From: Phycisphaerales bacterium
GTDB taxonomy: Bacteria > Planctomycetota > Phycisphaerae > Phycisphaerales > UBA1924
DNA: 55,700 nt
Direction of reading: 5' to 3'
Assembly (NCBI GenBank): GCA_019750095.1
Contig: JAIEOW010000170.1
Location: forward strand, 1-55,700
Shown here: positions 18,691-28,181 of the stretch, in pieces
How the letters are laid out: the number at the start of each line of letters is the position of its first letter
Position numbering within the stretch: position 1 is the stretch's first letter
The notes under the pieces: generated by a model
The model's database searches: none
Seen by the model: the letters and a program-made list of their open reading frames with translations, nothing else
What the model was told of the DNA's origin: nothing
Translations under genes and position numbers: made by a program

Positions 18691-20121
18691 GTGGGCGTGG
18701 ATATCTGGGATCTCAAGAGGTCAAAGCCGGCGGTGCAGCAGCGGGCGTTCAACCCTCGGTCAGTCCTCGGCGTGTGCGCGCTGATGGGCTGTGCCGCGCT
18801 CGCGTCGAGGGTCCACGCCCTGCCCCCGGCAAATGACGTGTGCTCGACGTCTGGAGCGGGCGGCACGACCTTCGTGATTCCGCCCTCGGGCGGGATGCTG
18901 GTCGGCGATCTGACCGACGCGACACGCGACACGATCGACGTCTCCTGCGTCGGCGCGCTCGGCGGCGTAGACGTGTATTACACGCTCACGCCCGTGTCGA
19001 GCGGGGTGTATCAGATCGAAACCTGCGGGTCGTCATTTGACACCGTTCTGACGGTGCACACGGGATGTCCAACTGCCGGAGCGAACCAGGTCCCCGGTGC
19101 ATGCAACGATGACTTTTGCGGATTGCAGTCCCAGGTCGCGACGTATCTGGCCGCTGGTCAAACCTATGTCGTGCGTGTTGGAACATACGACGGCTCGACG
19201 GCACCGGGACCGTTCGTCATGAACGTGACGTTCACGCCCGCACCAGCAAACGACGCATGCGGCACGGGCGTTCCGCTGCTCTCCCTCAACGTGCCCGTGT
19301 CTTCGAGCAACGCCGGCGCGGGATCGGACATCACCGTCTCGCCGAGCACCCTATGCGGCACGTTCACCGGCTCCGGTGGTGGCGCGGACGTCTGGTACCG
19401 ATTCAAACCCCCCACCACCGGGGCATACGCACTCACGACCTGCGGCGGCGGGTTGCTCGACACCGTGTTGTCCATCCACGCGAACTGCCCGCAAGCCGGA
19501 AACGACCTGATCACCTGCAATGACGACATGGGCCTCTCGCTTTGCCCTTCGAATCGTTTTGCATCCAAGGTCACGGCCGCGCTCATCGGCGGCACGACCT
19601 ACTTTGTCCGCGTCGCCGGTTATCGCACGGGCGGCGTGAATGGCGCGTCCGCCACCGGACCATTCACGCTGCTGGCCACCACGGCCCCGGACGACTTTGG
19701 CGCCTGTTGCGACTCCGCGCTTGGGTGCACTGTGACCCTGGCGACGCAGTGCCCGGGAACCTATGTCGGGAACTCGACCGTCTGTCTGCCCACGAGTTGT
19801 TCAACGGGGACCGGGGTCTGCTGCATCGGAACGGTGTGCAAGCTCACCACCAGCGGCGAGTGCGCTCCGCGTGCGGGCGATAACGTCGGCGCGGTGTTCA
19901 ACACGGGCACCCAGTGCAATCCCTCGGGCAACCGGGTCATGCCCTGCTGCCACGCCGATTTCGACAAAGACGGCCAAACCACCGTTCAGGACGTGTTTGC
20001 CTATCTCAACGCCTGGTTTGCCAGCAATCCTTATGCGGTGGTTGAAGGGGACGGCGTGCAATTGCCGGTGGTTCAGGACATTTTCAACTACCTGAATCTG
20101 TGGTTTGCCGGGGGTTGCTGA
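18691..20121 (+). CDS. Secreted PPC-like / GACC-repeat protein with GC-type dockerin
   Basis: First member of a five-gene cluster of Cys-rich exported proteins. A signal peptide (ALMGCAALASRVHA, about 31-45) is followed by two tandem pre-peptidase C-terminal (PPC)-like beta domains that each begin ANDVCS/ANDACG and include a F/V-D-T-V-L-T-V/S-H segment and a CND-type pair of cysteines. Then come one six-Cys GACC unit, a degenerate Cys-rich linker (CCIGTVCKL to PCCHADF) and a two-unit dockerin (TVQDVFAYLNAWFA, VQDIFNYLNLWFAGGC). The start is a GTG at 18691, giving a long N-terminus before the hydrophobic core; internal starts are possible. Function is unknown; PPC domains commonly attach to secreted enzymes, but no enzyme domain is present. 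Confidence 0.82.
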   Translation: MGVDIWDLKRSKPAVQQRAFNPRSVLGVCALMGCAALASRVHALPPANDVCSTSGAGGTTFVIPPSGGMLVGDLTDATRDTIDVSCVGALGGVDVYYTLTPVSSGVYQIETCGSSFDTVLTVHTGCPTAGANQVPGACNDDFCGLQSQVATYLAAGQTYVVRVGTYDGSTAPGPFVMNVTFTPAPANDACGTGVPLLSLNVPVSSSNAGAGSDITVSPSTLCGTFTGSGGGADVWYRFKPPTTGAYALTTCGGGLLDTVLSIHANCPQAGNDLITCNDDMGLSLCPSNRFASKVTAALIGGTTYFVRVAGYRTGGVNGASATGPFTLLATTAPDDFGACCDSALGCTVTLATQCPGTYVGNSTVCLPTSCSTGTGVCCIGTVCKLTTSGECAPRAGDNVGAVFNTGTQCNPSGNRVMPCCHADFDKDGQTTVQDVFAYLNAWFASNPYAVVEGDGVQLPVVQDIFNYLNLWFAGGC

Positions 20122-20246
20122 CTATTTTGGGGGGTTCGGGCTTGGCGCGGGGCATTGCGTGTGGTCCAATGGGGGGTACGAACAATCGCCCGACCGGTCT
20201 GGTTATGGGTTTGTGTGTGGCGGTGCCCTTTTTCGGAGTGATGCGG

Positions 20247-21971
20247 ATGCCTGTGCGCTGTGTTCATGCCTTGTTGTCGCTGGGCATCGCGGTGATCCTG
20301 TTGTGTACGTCGGCGGCCCGGGCCCAATCGGGCGCGTGTTGCACGACGGCCGGGGCCTGTTCCGAGACGATTCAGTCGGCGTGCACCTTTCCGAACACGT
20401 GGGTGGCCGGGCAAGTCTGCTCGCCCTCACCTTGTCCGCCGACGGGAAGCTGCTGCACCTCGCTGGGCGGATGTGTGGTGACTTTTCAGGCGACCTGCTC
20501 GGTAACGAACACGTGGACACAGGGTCGGACGTGTTCGCCGATCAACCCCTGCTTGCCTCCCCAGGGTTCCTGCTGCTCGACGACGGGCGTGTGCACGTTT
20601 ACGACGCAGGCGAACTGCGCCGCGCCGAACGTGTGGACAGATGGGGTGTTGTGCTCGCCGAATCCATGTCCGCAACCGCCGCAGGGCACGTGCTGCAATG
20701 CGCTCACGGGTGTATGCACCTTTGTGGCGCAGTTTCAGTGCACCGGTGCGACGAACACTTGGACGCAGGGCGGGTCCTGCACACCGAACCCCTGCCCGCA
20801 GCCGATTCTAGGCACGTGCTGTGTGGCGTCGACGGGCGCGTGCACGTTTGTGGTGCAACAGCAGTGCGCGGGCGCTGGCGTCACGTGGACCCTCGGGGGC
20901 GCCTGCTCGCCGAATCCATGTCCGCAGCCGCCGCAGGGCACGTGCTGCAACTCGACCACTGGCAACTGCACGTTCACGGCGCAGGCACTGTGCACCGGCG
21001 CGGCGAATACGTGGACGCTGGGCGGATCCTGCACACCGAACCCCTGCCCGCAGCCGGCGCTCGGCACCTGCTGCAACGCGTTGACAGGCGCATGCACGTT
21101 TGTACTGCAGCCGAGCTGCACGGGCGCGAACAACACCTGGACGTTCGGCGGATCGTGCACGCCGACGAATCCCTGCCCCCCGCCGCCTCAGGGCACCTGC
21201 TGTTCGGACATCGGCGGGTGCACGCTGACATCGCAGGTGGCGTGTGCGCTCCCGAGCGTGTGGTCCAACGGCGGAGCGTGCACCCCGAACCCCTGTCCAC
21301 AGCCGCGGACGGGTGCGTGCTGCAATCTGACGACCGGTGCGTGCACCGTGACGCTGCTGCAGAACTGCACGGGGTTTGCGCAGTGGCTGACCGACGAAGC
21401 GTGTACGCCCACGAACCCCTGCCCACCGGCGGTGAACGGCGCGTGCTGCTTCAGCGATGGCACGTGCTCGGTGGTGCTGCAGCAGCTCTGCCCCGGCACC
21501 TTCCAGGGCGGCGGGACGACGTGTGCGACGGTGACGTGCGTGCAGCCGACGGGCGCGTGCTGCACGTCGGCGGGCGCGTGCACCGTCACGACGCGCGCTG
21601 CGTGCGTCGCGCCGAGCACCTTCCGCGGGGTGGGCGTGGGTTGCCTGCCGAATCCGTGCCCGATCACGACCGGCGCGTGCTGCCGCGGGGTGACGTGCAG
21701 TGTGACGCTCGTCGCGGCGTGCACCGGCGTGAATACTCGGTTTGTTCCGATGCAGGCCGCTTGCAACGCGGCGGGCAATCGGACCGCGCCCTGCTGCCGG
21801 GCCGACTTCAACAAGTCCGGCGGGATCAACCAGATCGACATCGTGGACTATTTGAACGCGTGGTTCGCACGCGATCTGTCGGCGGACTTTGATGGCAACG
21901 GCACCACGCCGCCGGACAACTCGTCGCTGGTGAACTATATCAACGCGTGGTTCCAGGGTGGGTGCAACTGA
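20247..21971 (+). CDS. Secreted array of eleven six-cysteine GACC repeats with GC-type dockerin
   Basis: A signal peptide (ALLSLGIAVILLCTSAARAQ) is followed directly by eleven tandem units of about 38-42 residues. Each unit follows G-x-C-C-x(3-5)-G-x-C-x(6-7)-C-x(5-7)-W/F-x(4-5)-C-x(3-4)-P-C-P-x-P, giving six cysteines per unit, and units 3-7 are nearly identical (for example GTCCNALTGVCTF). A twelfth degenerate unit runs into PCCRADFNKSG and a dockerin with helices IDIVDYLNAWFA and LVNYINAWFQGGC. The frame is open from 20100, but ATG 20247 has GGAG 8 nt upstream and starts the signal peptide. The array predicts a rigid, disulfide-rich extracellular rod. I do not know the repeat as a characterised domain. 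Confidence 0.85.
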   Translation: MPVRCVHALLSLGIAVILLCTSAARAQSGACCTTAGACSETIQSACTFPNTWVAGQVCSPSPCPPTGSCCTSLGGCVVTFQATCSVTNTWTQGRTCSPINPCLPPQGSCCSTTGVCTFTTQANCAAPNVWTDGVLCSPNPCPQPPQGTCCNALTGVCTFVAQFQCTGATNTWTQGGSCTPNPCPQPILGTCCVASTGACTFVVQQQCAGAGVTWTLGGACSPNPCPQPPQGTCCNSTTGNCTFTAQALCTGAANTWTLGGSCTPNPCPQPALGTCCNALTGACTFVLQPSCTGANNTWTFGGSCTPTNPCPPPPQGTCCSDIGGCTLTSQVACALPSVWSNGGACTPNPCPQPRTGACCNLTTGACTVTLLQNCTGFAQWLTDEACTPTNPCPPAVNGACCFSDGTCSVVLQQLCPGTFQGGGTTCATVTCVQPTGACCTSAGACTVTTRAACVAPSTFRGVGVGCLPNPCPITTGACCRGVTCSVTLVAACTGVNTRFVPMQAACNAAGNRTAPCCRADFNKSGGINQIDIVDYLNAWFARDLSADFDGNGTTPPDNSSLVNYINAWFQGGCN

Positions 21972-22019
21972 GTCGATCAGAGGAACCGACGCGGAGTCGT
22001 CGGGTGAAACAATGGTCCA

Positions 22020-25000
22020 ATGGAGTGGACAACCGTGGTTCGATCGTTTCGCAAGAAGGGTGTAGCCGCGCGGCTGGTGACGGGCGTCGCGATGCTCTTG
22101 GCATGCGCCGCAGTCGGACGCGCCCAACCCAGCAACGACACCTGCACCGGTGCGATCGCCCTCACGCTGGGCACGCCGTTTTCCGGCACCAACGCGCTCG
22201 CCACCAGCACGGGCGACGGCGCCGCATCCGCGTGTCTTGCGAACGTGAAGACTGGGGTGTTTTTCACCTACACGCCCTCGCTGCCGGGCGTCTATCGCCT
22301 CTCGCTCTGCGATAGCCCGACGCATGACACGGTGCTGACGGTCTTCGGCGTCTCTTCGTGTGCCGGCATCACGAGCGCTGCAAACATCATCGCCTGCAAC
22401 GACGATTCCGGGCCAGCGTGCGCCGGGGAACGATCGTCGCTGGATGTGCCGATGCAGGGCGGCATCACCTACCTCCTCCGCGTGCAGACATGGTCCGGCG
22501 GAATCAGCGGCGCGTATGTGCTGCGGATCGACGGCACCGGGGCGTGTTGCAGGCCCAATGGCGATTGCTTCCAGACGGCTCAGAACGCCTGCACCGGCGC
22601 GGGGACGATCTTCACGCCCGCGGCGACATGCTCGCCCTATCCGTGCTCGGCACCCGCGGGCGCACCGGCAAACAACGCGTGCGAGAACGCCGTCGTGATC
22701 GATCCGATGGCCCTGCCGACAAACCTGGTCGGATCGACCGCGAGCGCGTCGAGCGAGGGGCAATCCAGTTGCGGCACAACGTCATTGCCCGCGGGCAAGG
22801 ACGTGTTCTATCGCTTCACGCCGAGTCTGGCGGGGCAATATCAGCTCTCGCTCTGCGGCTCGCCAGAAGCGTGGGACTCGCTGATCAGCGTGCACACCGG
22901 ATGCCCGGCGAGCTTTGCCAATCAGGTCGCCGGCTCGTGCAACAACACGGCCTCGCCCGCGTGCGACGGCGCAAACACCCTGCACGCGCGGGTGCTGCTC
23001 ACGCTCAGCGCGGGCGTGACATACACGGTGCGAGTTGCCGGTGGAACGACCGCAGCGACCGGCGCGTTTGCGCTCGAGGCGGCACGCATTCTGCCCGGTG
23101 CGTGCTGCCGACCGAGTGGCGATTGCACCTTCGAACCATCGCCACTGGCATGTGCGGCGGGCAACACGTATGTCTCCGGCGGGGCGTGCTCGCCATATGC
23201 GTGCGTTCAGCCGATGGACGCGCCGGCGAACAACCTATGCGAGAATGCCGCCGTGTTTCCGAGTGCCGGGGGAATCGTCAGCGGCACGGCGGTGAACGCA
23301 TCGAGCGAGGGCCTGGGCTGCGGGCTCGGCACGGCTCCGCTGGGCAAGGACGTTTTCTACACCTTCACGCCCACGCTCACGGGCGACTATCGCCTCTCGC
23401 TCTGCGGCTCGGCGACCAACTGGGACACGGTGCTGAGCGTGCACGATGGGTGCCCGACCACCAGCGCGAACCTCTCGAACATGGCCATGGGCTCGTGCGG
23501 CGACACGGCATCGCCGCCTTGCGGGGCGCATGCGCAGATTCCCGCGCTGCGCCTGGTCAGTGGTCAGACCTATGTGCTCCGCGTGGCAGGCGTGTTCAAC
23601 TCCACAGTGCCCGCACCTTTTTCGCTGAATGTCGGGATTCTTGGCGCGTGCTGCAGCACGTCGGGCACTTGCGCAGTGGATGTGCAGTCTTCGTGCGCGA
23701 GCGGAGCGACGTTTATTCCCGCAGGAACGTGTTCCACCAACCCGTGCCCGCAGCCGCCTGCGCCGCGGGGGGATGTGTGCGCCGATCCGGTGATTGTGCC
23801 CGCGTCGGGCGGGTCGGCGTCGACCACGCTGCTCGGGGCTCGCAGCGAGGACGCCGCGGTCAGCGGTGCGTGCGGCAATTCGGCGGGGCGTGATGTGTAC
23901 TTTCGCTTCACGCCGGAGGCGGGCGGGGCGTATCGATTCACAACGTGCGAGTCGGCGAGTCAGGACGCGGTGATGTCGCTGCACAGTCAGTGCCCGACAA
24001 GCTCGACCGTGTCGCTCCTGACGCCAGATCCGATGCTGGATTGCTCCACGGATGGATGCTCGGGCGGATTGCTGCCGACGATCGCGGCGAGCACGCCGCT
24101 GGTCGCAGGACGCAGCTACATCATCCGTGTGGGGATCGCTGGAGCGTCAACGGTGGGTGATGGCGTGGGCGGGCCGCTGACGCTGCGCGTCACGCGGCTT
24201 GGGGCCTGTTGCAGGCCGGAGGGGTCGTGCACGATCACCATCGAAGGTGATTGCAGCGGGCTGGGCACAAAGTACCAGATTGGTGCGGTGTGCACGCCGA
24301 CGAATCCGTGTCCGCAGCCGATGGTTCCAGGGAACGCGACGTGCACGCTGGCGAGTGTGATTGATGCAACCGGAGCAGAGCCGTTTGTCGTGTCCGGCAC
24401 GGTGGCCAACGCGACACCGGGCGACGCGGGGTGCGGCGGCGCGAACGGGCTGGATGTGTTCTACGCATTCACGCCGCCCGTGACCGGGGCGTGGACGCTC
24501 TCGCTCTGCGGGTCTGGCCTGGTGTTTGATACGACGATTGCCGTGCACACCGCGTGCCCGGCGGCGGCGGCGAACATTCTGGCGAGCGGGTGTGATGATG
24601 ATGCGTGCGGAACGCTCGGGCATGGCCGCGTGGCGGTGAGTCTGATGGCGGGAACGGCGTACATCATACGGATCGCGACCGACGGGCCGATCGGCACGCC
24701 GAACTATGGGCCGTTCACGCTGCGGATCAGCCGACCTGGAGCGTGCTGCACGCCCAGCGGCTCTGTGCAGGCCGTGTGCACGGTGGTGGATGCGGACCGA
24801 TGCACCGGGCTGAGCGTGTTCCTGGGTCCGGCGACGACGTGCACGCCGATGAACATGTGCGCGATCTCCGGGGCGTGTTGTGCGAGCAGCGGGGCGTGCT
24901 ATCCCGCGCTCGCGGCGACGTGCGCCGCGCCGTTGGTGTTCACGGGCGGAGTGACCTGCCTTGCCGCGTGCACGCAGGTGCCGCCGGGAGATTCGTGCGC

Positions 25001-25862
25001 GAGTCCGGTGCCGTTGACATTGGGTGTGGCGGTGGATGCGGGCAACACGTTTGCGACGTCGATCAACGATGGGCCGAGCCCGCCGACGGGGCAGTGCGCC
25101 GGCAGCGACTCGGGCGGGGTGTTTCGCGGCCTGTGGTACAGCTTCACGCCGACGCACACCGCGGGGTATCGCGTGAGCACCTGCGGATCATCGTTCGACA
25201 CGCTGGTGCTTGCATATCAGACAACAGACTGCACCGCGGGAGGGTTCACCTTCCTGGCATGCGATGACAACGCCTGCGCCGGTGGCGCGGGTGAGCCGGG
25301 GCCTGGTGGGCTTGCGGGTTCGACCAGTGCTGGGGTGATCGGATCGGTGGTGCTCGCGGCGGGGACGCAGTATCTGTTCCGAGCGCAGAGCTTCAGCGCA
25401 TTTGAGGCGGGGAACATCCGGATGCTGGTGACGGCGGCGGGCACGCTCGGGGCCTGCTGTGTGTCGGCGCAATATGGCTGCACGCTCACGGATGCGACAC
25501 GCTGCGCAGGATCGTTCATCGCCGGATCTGCGTGCACGCCCGGCCTTTGCCCCGCGGCGTGCTGCCGTGGCGCGACGTGCACGGTGCTGCTGGAATCGGA
25601 CTGCGCACTTCCGATGGGGGTCAACGCGGGCGTAACCTGGACGACGGCATCGACTGGGTGCAACAGCACGGCCGCGACCACGCCCTGCTGCTTCGCCGAC
25701 TACAACCGGGTCGACGGGATCACGGTCGGGGACATCCTGGACTATTTGAACGACTGGTTTGCGCAATCGCCCCTGGCGAGTACCGGAACCAGCGGCGGAC
25801 AGCCGCCGACGGTCAATCAACTGCTGGATTACCTCAACCTGTGGTTTGCCGGGTGCGGATGA
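22020..25862 (+). CDS. Large secreted protein with six PPC-like / GACC repeat pairs and GC-type dockerin
   Basis: A 1280-residue exported protein; the signal peptide ends near residue 35 (LLACAAVGRAQ). The body alternates PPC-like beta domains (about 38-172, 217-356, 402-540, 585-726, 770-905, 990-1130) with six-Cys GACC units (near 174, 360, 542, 728, 907/950, 1145). PPC copies share a Y-R-L-S-L-C-G/D segment, a T-V-L-x-V-H strand and C-x-N-D turns. The last part repeats the cluster's linker (ACCRGATCTVLL to PCCFADYN) and two dockerin helices (VGDILDYLNDWFA, VNQLLDYLNLWFAGCG). An alternative GTG start at 22035 has GGAG 9 nt upstream. No catalytic site is recognised; an adhesin- or scaffold-like role is inferred. 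Confidence 0.85.
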   Translation: MEWTTVVRSFRKKGVAARLVTGVAMLLACAAVGRAQPSNDTCTGAIALTLGTPFSGTNALATSTGDGAASACLANVKTGVFFTYTPSLPGVYRLSLCDSPTHDTVLTVFGVSSCAGITSAANIIACNDDSGPACAGERSSLDVPMQGGITYLLRVQTWSGGISGAYVLRIDGTGACCRPNGDCFQTAQNACTGAGTIFTPAATCSPYPCSAPAGAPANNACENAVVIDPMALPTNLVGSTASASSEGQSSCGTTSLPAGKDVFYRFTPSLAGQYQLSLCGSPEAWDSLISVHTGCPASFANQVAGSCNNTASPACDGANTLHARVLLTLSAGVTYTVRVAGGTTAATGAFALEAARILPGACCRPSGDCTFEPSPLACAAGNTYVSGGACSPYACVQPMDAPANNLCENAAVFPSAGGIVSGTAVNASSEGLGCGLGTAPLGKDVFYTFTPTLTGDYRLSLCGSATNWDTVLSVHDGCPTTSANLSNMAMGSCGDTASPPCGAHAQIPALRLVSGQTYVLRVAGVFNSTVPAPFSLNVGILGACCSTSGTCAVDVQSSCASGATFIPAGTCSTNPCPQPPAPRGDVCADPVIVPASGGSASTTLLGARSEDAAVSGACGNSAGRDVYFRFTPEAGGAYRFTTCESASQDAVMSLHSQCPTSSTVSLLTPDPMLDCSTDGCSGGLLPTIAASTPLVAGRSYIIRVGIAGASTVGDGVGGPLTLRVTRLGACCRPEGSCTITIEGDCSGLGTKYQIGAVCTPTNPCPQPMVPGNATCTLASVIDATGAEPFVVSGTVANATPGDAGCGGANGLDVFYAFTPPVTGAWTLSLCGSGLVFDTTIAVHTACPAAAANILASGCDDDACGTLGHGRVAVSLMAGTAYIIRIATDGPIGTPNYGPFTLRISRPGACCTPSGSVQAVCTVVDADRCTGLSVFLGPATTCTPMNMCAISGACCASSGACYPALAATCAAPLVFTGGVTCLAACTQVPPGDSCASPVPLTLGVAVDAGNTFATSINDGPSPPTGQCAGSDSGGVFRGLWYSFTPTHTAGYRVSTCGSSFDTLVLAYQTTDCTAGGFTFLACDDNACAGGAGEPGPGGLAGSTSAGVIGSVVLAAGTQYLFRAQSFSAFEAGNIRMLVTAAGTLGACCVSAQYGCTLTDATRCAGSFIAGSACTPGLCPAACCRGATCTVLLESDCALPMGVNAGVTWTTASTGCNSTAATTPCCFADYNRVDGITVGDILDYLNDWFAQSPLASTGTSGGQPPTVNQLLDYLNLWFAGCG

Positions 25863-25939
25863 GCCCGGGTTTTCTCTGGCTTGCACAGCAAAGAAGGCGG
25901 CAGGTACCCGAGATTCACAAAACCGGACGAATTGAGTGG

Positions 25940-25968
25940 TTGAATTCGTCACCTCGTGGCAGTATTCC
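25940..25968 (+). promoter_or_regulatory. Candidate promoter for the gene at 26088
   Basis: TTGAAT (25940-25945), a 17-nt spacer and TATTCC (25963-25968) are partial matches to a sigma70 promoter in the spacer before the GACC-array gene, implying a leader of about 110 nt. Confidence 0.3.
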
Positions 25969-26087
25969 CTGATCCGGTTCGTTCAGAAGAGCGGGTTCTG
26001 CGTATCGGACGTGCCCGGCGTTGCATTCGCACGCGGGCCAAAGGCATGTGCGGGGGCGGGTCGTCGTTCCTTGTTCAGGAGGTTCAG

Positions 26088-27965
26088 ATGGTCCTGTCTT
26101 CTCTTGCCAGGTTTGTGGCGCGGGGGAGTGCCGCTGCGCTGTGTTGCGTGGCCACGCTGGTTGGTTCAACGGCCTCGGCTCAGCCGTTGCCGCAAAGCGG
26201 CGCATGCTGCATTCAGACGCTGATCGGGCCAGCGGTGTGCATCGAGACGACGGAGCAGTCCTGCACGACGCAGGGCGGCTCGTTCCGCGGGGTGGGCGTG
26301 ACGTGTGACATCGCTCAGTGCGCGGGGACGGGGCCAAGGCCCGGCGCGTGCTGCGTGGAGGGCTTTGCGGGGACGCTGTGCATCATCGCACCGACTGAGG
26401 CAGACTGCCTTGCGGCGACGGGTGGGCGCTGGTTCGGGGCGGGATCGACGTGTGCGAACGTATCGTGCGGCCCACCACCGGTGACCGGTGCGTGCTGCAT
26501 CGCTTCCCCCGCGGGCGTCGCGTGCTCGGTTCGAACTGAGAGCGCCTGCGTGAGCGCGGGCGGAACTTGGCGCGGCGCGGCGACCACGTGCAACTCCGCG
26601 AGCTGCCCCCAGCCAACGCCCACCGGCGCGTGCTGCATCACGACGGCGACGGGAGCCAACAACTGCTCGGTGCGCACCGAGGCCAACTGCGTCGCTGATC
26701 GCGGCGTGTGGCGCGGCCCGGGCACGACCTGCACGAACATGACCTGCCCACAGCCGAACCCGACGGGCGCGTGCTGCGCGACCGCATCGGGCGCACCGAT
26801 CACGCCCTGCCTGATCACCACCGAGGCCCAGTGCCGAGCGACGGCGGGCGGCGTGTGGCGCGGGGTGAACACCTCGTGCACCCCGAACCCCTGCAATCCG
26901 ACCCCGACCGGGGCGTGCTGCCTTCCGATCTCTGCGGTCCCCGGGACCACGAGCTGCGTGGTCAACACGCAGGCCGACTGTGCCGCACGGCAGGGTCGAT
27001 GGAACGGTCCGAATACGGCGTGCACGGCCAACTCCTGCGTTTCTCGCGGCGCGTGCTGCATTCAGGCGGTCACGGGGGCCACAAGGTGCGAGATTCTGAG
27101 CGCGGCGGATTGCCGTGCTCGTGGCGGCACCTATCGCGGCGACAACACTGCCTGCTCTACGACGACCTGCCCGCCGCCGTCGGCGCGGGGCGCGTGCTGC
27201 CTGCGTGCGAATGCGGCAGGTGCGGCGTTGTGCGTGGTGGTGACTCAGGCCGAGTGCACCAAGCGTGACGGCGTGTATCGCGGTGACGGCACGCCCTGCA
27301 CGGCGACAACCTGCCCGCAGCCCGAACCGCGCGGCGCATGCTGCGTGACTGACCCGGCCGGCGTGACCTCGTGCCAGGTCCTGACCCAGGCGGCGTGCAC
27401 CGCCGCTCAGGGCGTGTATCGCGGCAACAACACCGCGTGCGGCACCGACACGTGCGCTCCGCGTGGGGCGTGCTGCAATCCGCAGGTGCTTGGCGCACCA
27501 TCGGCGTGCGTGAACACGACGGCGGAGGTCTGCAGTCGCATTGGTGGAACGTTCGTCGCAAGCACGACGTGCTCGCCGACGAGCTGCCCGCCGCCGCCCA
27601 CGCGCGGCGCTTGCTGCGTGCGTTCGCCCAACGGCCCGACGTGTGTCGTCACGACGCAGGCCCGCTGCGTTGACGCTCAGGGCACTTATCGCGGCGACAA
27701 CGTTGCGTGTGCCCCGACCACGTGCCCGCGGCCTTGCACGTGCGATTGGGATCGCAGCGGCGCGATCACACCGGTCGACCTCAGCACCTTCATCACCGAC
27801 TTCCTGGCCGGCACCGCCGACTTCAACGGCGATGGTCGCACCGACAACGTGGACCTGGTTGAGTTCATCAACTGCTACACCAACCCGCCGGCGAGCTGCG
27901 GGCCGAACTCCGGCCCCGTGCTGACTCCGGCCGCTCAGTCCGACACGCTGGCGCCGCGCGATTGA
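26088..27965 (+). CDS. Secreted array of eleven GACC-type six-cysteine repeats with atypical dockerin
   Basis: The start is firm: AGGAGG lies 5 nt before ATG 26088. The signal peptide (LCCVATLVGSTASAQ) is followed by eleven units of about 42-48 residues starting GACC, each with six cysteines and a central G-x-W/Y/F-R-G-x-x-T-x-C segment (for example TWRGAATTC, TYRGDNTAC). These units form a subtype distinct from those of the gene at 20247. The end is a dockerin-like pair (CDWDRSGAITPVDLSTFITD and FNGDGRTDNVDLVEFINCY) that lacks the NAWFAGC ending and continues for about 25 residues to RD. A strong terminator follows. Function is unknown; an extracellular structural or adhesion role is likely. 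Confidence 0.85.
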   Translation: MVLSSLARFVARGSAAALCCVATLVGSTASAQPLPQSGACCIQTLIGPAVCIETTEQSCTTQGGSFRGVGVTCDIAQCAGTGPRPGACCVEGFAGTLCIIAPTEADCLAATGGRWFGAGSTCANVSCGPPPVTGACCIASPAGVACSVRTESACVSAGGTWRGAATTCNSASCPQPTPTGACCITTATGANNCSVRTEANCVADRGVWRGPGTTCTNMTCPQPNPTGACCATASGAPITPCLITTEAQCRATAGGVWRGVNTSCTPNPCNPTPTGACCLPISAVPGTTSCVVNTQADCAARQGRWNGPNTACTANSCVSRGACCIQAVTGATRCEILSAADCRARGGTYRGDNTACSTTTCPPPSARGACCLRANAAGAALCVVVTQAECTKRDGVYRGDGTPCTATTCPQPEPRGACCVTDPAGVTSCQVLTQAACTAAQGVYRGNNTACGTDTCAPRGACCNPQVLGAPSACVNTTAEVCSRIGGTFVASTTCSPTSCPPPPTRGACCVRSPNGPTCVVTTQARCVDAQGTYRGDNVACAPTTCPRPCTCDWDRSGAITPVDLSTFITDFLAGTADFNGDGRTDNVDLVEFINCYTNPPASCGPNSGPVLTPAAQSDTLAPRD

Positions 27966-28029
27966 TTTGAGAGCAAAAAGGGCTGTGAACCGGGCAGAAC
28001 CCGGGCCACAATCCTCCCTGATTCGTGCC

Positions 28030-28064
28030 AAAAGGCCCTTCCCTTCGGGGGAGGGCCTTTTCTT
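28030..28064 (+). terminator. Strong Rho-independent terminator
   Basis: A 14-bp stem AAAAGGCCCTTCCC / GGGGAGGGCCTTTT (28030-28043, 28048-28061; one G-T pair) closed by a TTCG tetraloop and followed by TCTT, 65 nt after the stop of the GACC-array gene. Confidence 0.9.
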
Positions 28065-28181
28065 ATGAAATATTCGCGGAACACTAAGGGCCCAAGATCG
28101 CGCACATTGTGCGGATCATTGCTCGAAACTCGTCCTTTTCGCACGCCATGACCGCGTGCGGCATTCGTCATGGAGCACTCA

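Noticed and set aside
20105..22763. Long plus-frame and minus-frame ORFs of about 595 and 651 residues over the GACC array
   Set aside because: They are shadows of the repeat gene; repetitive GC-rich DNA keeps several frames open, and only the frame at 20247 has a signal peptide, regular cysteines and a dockerin.
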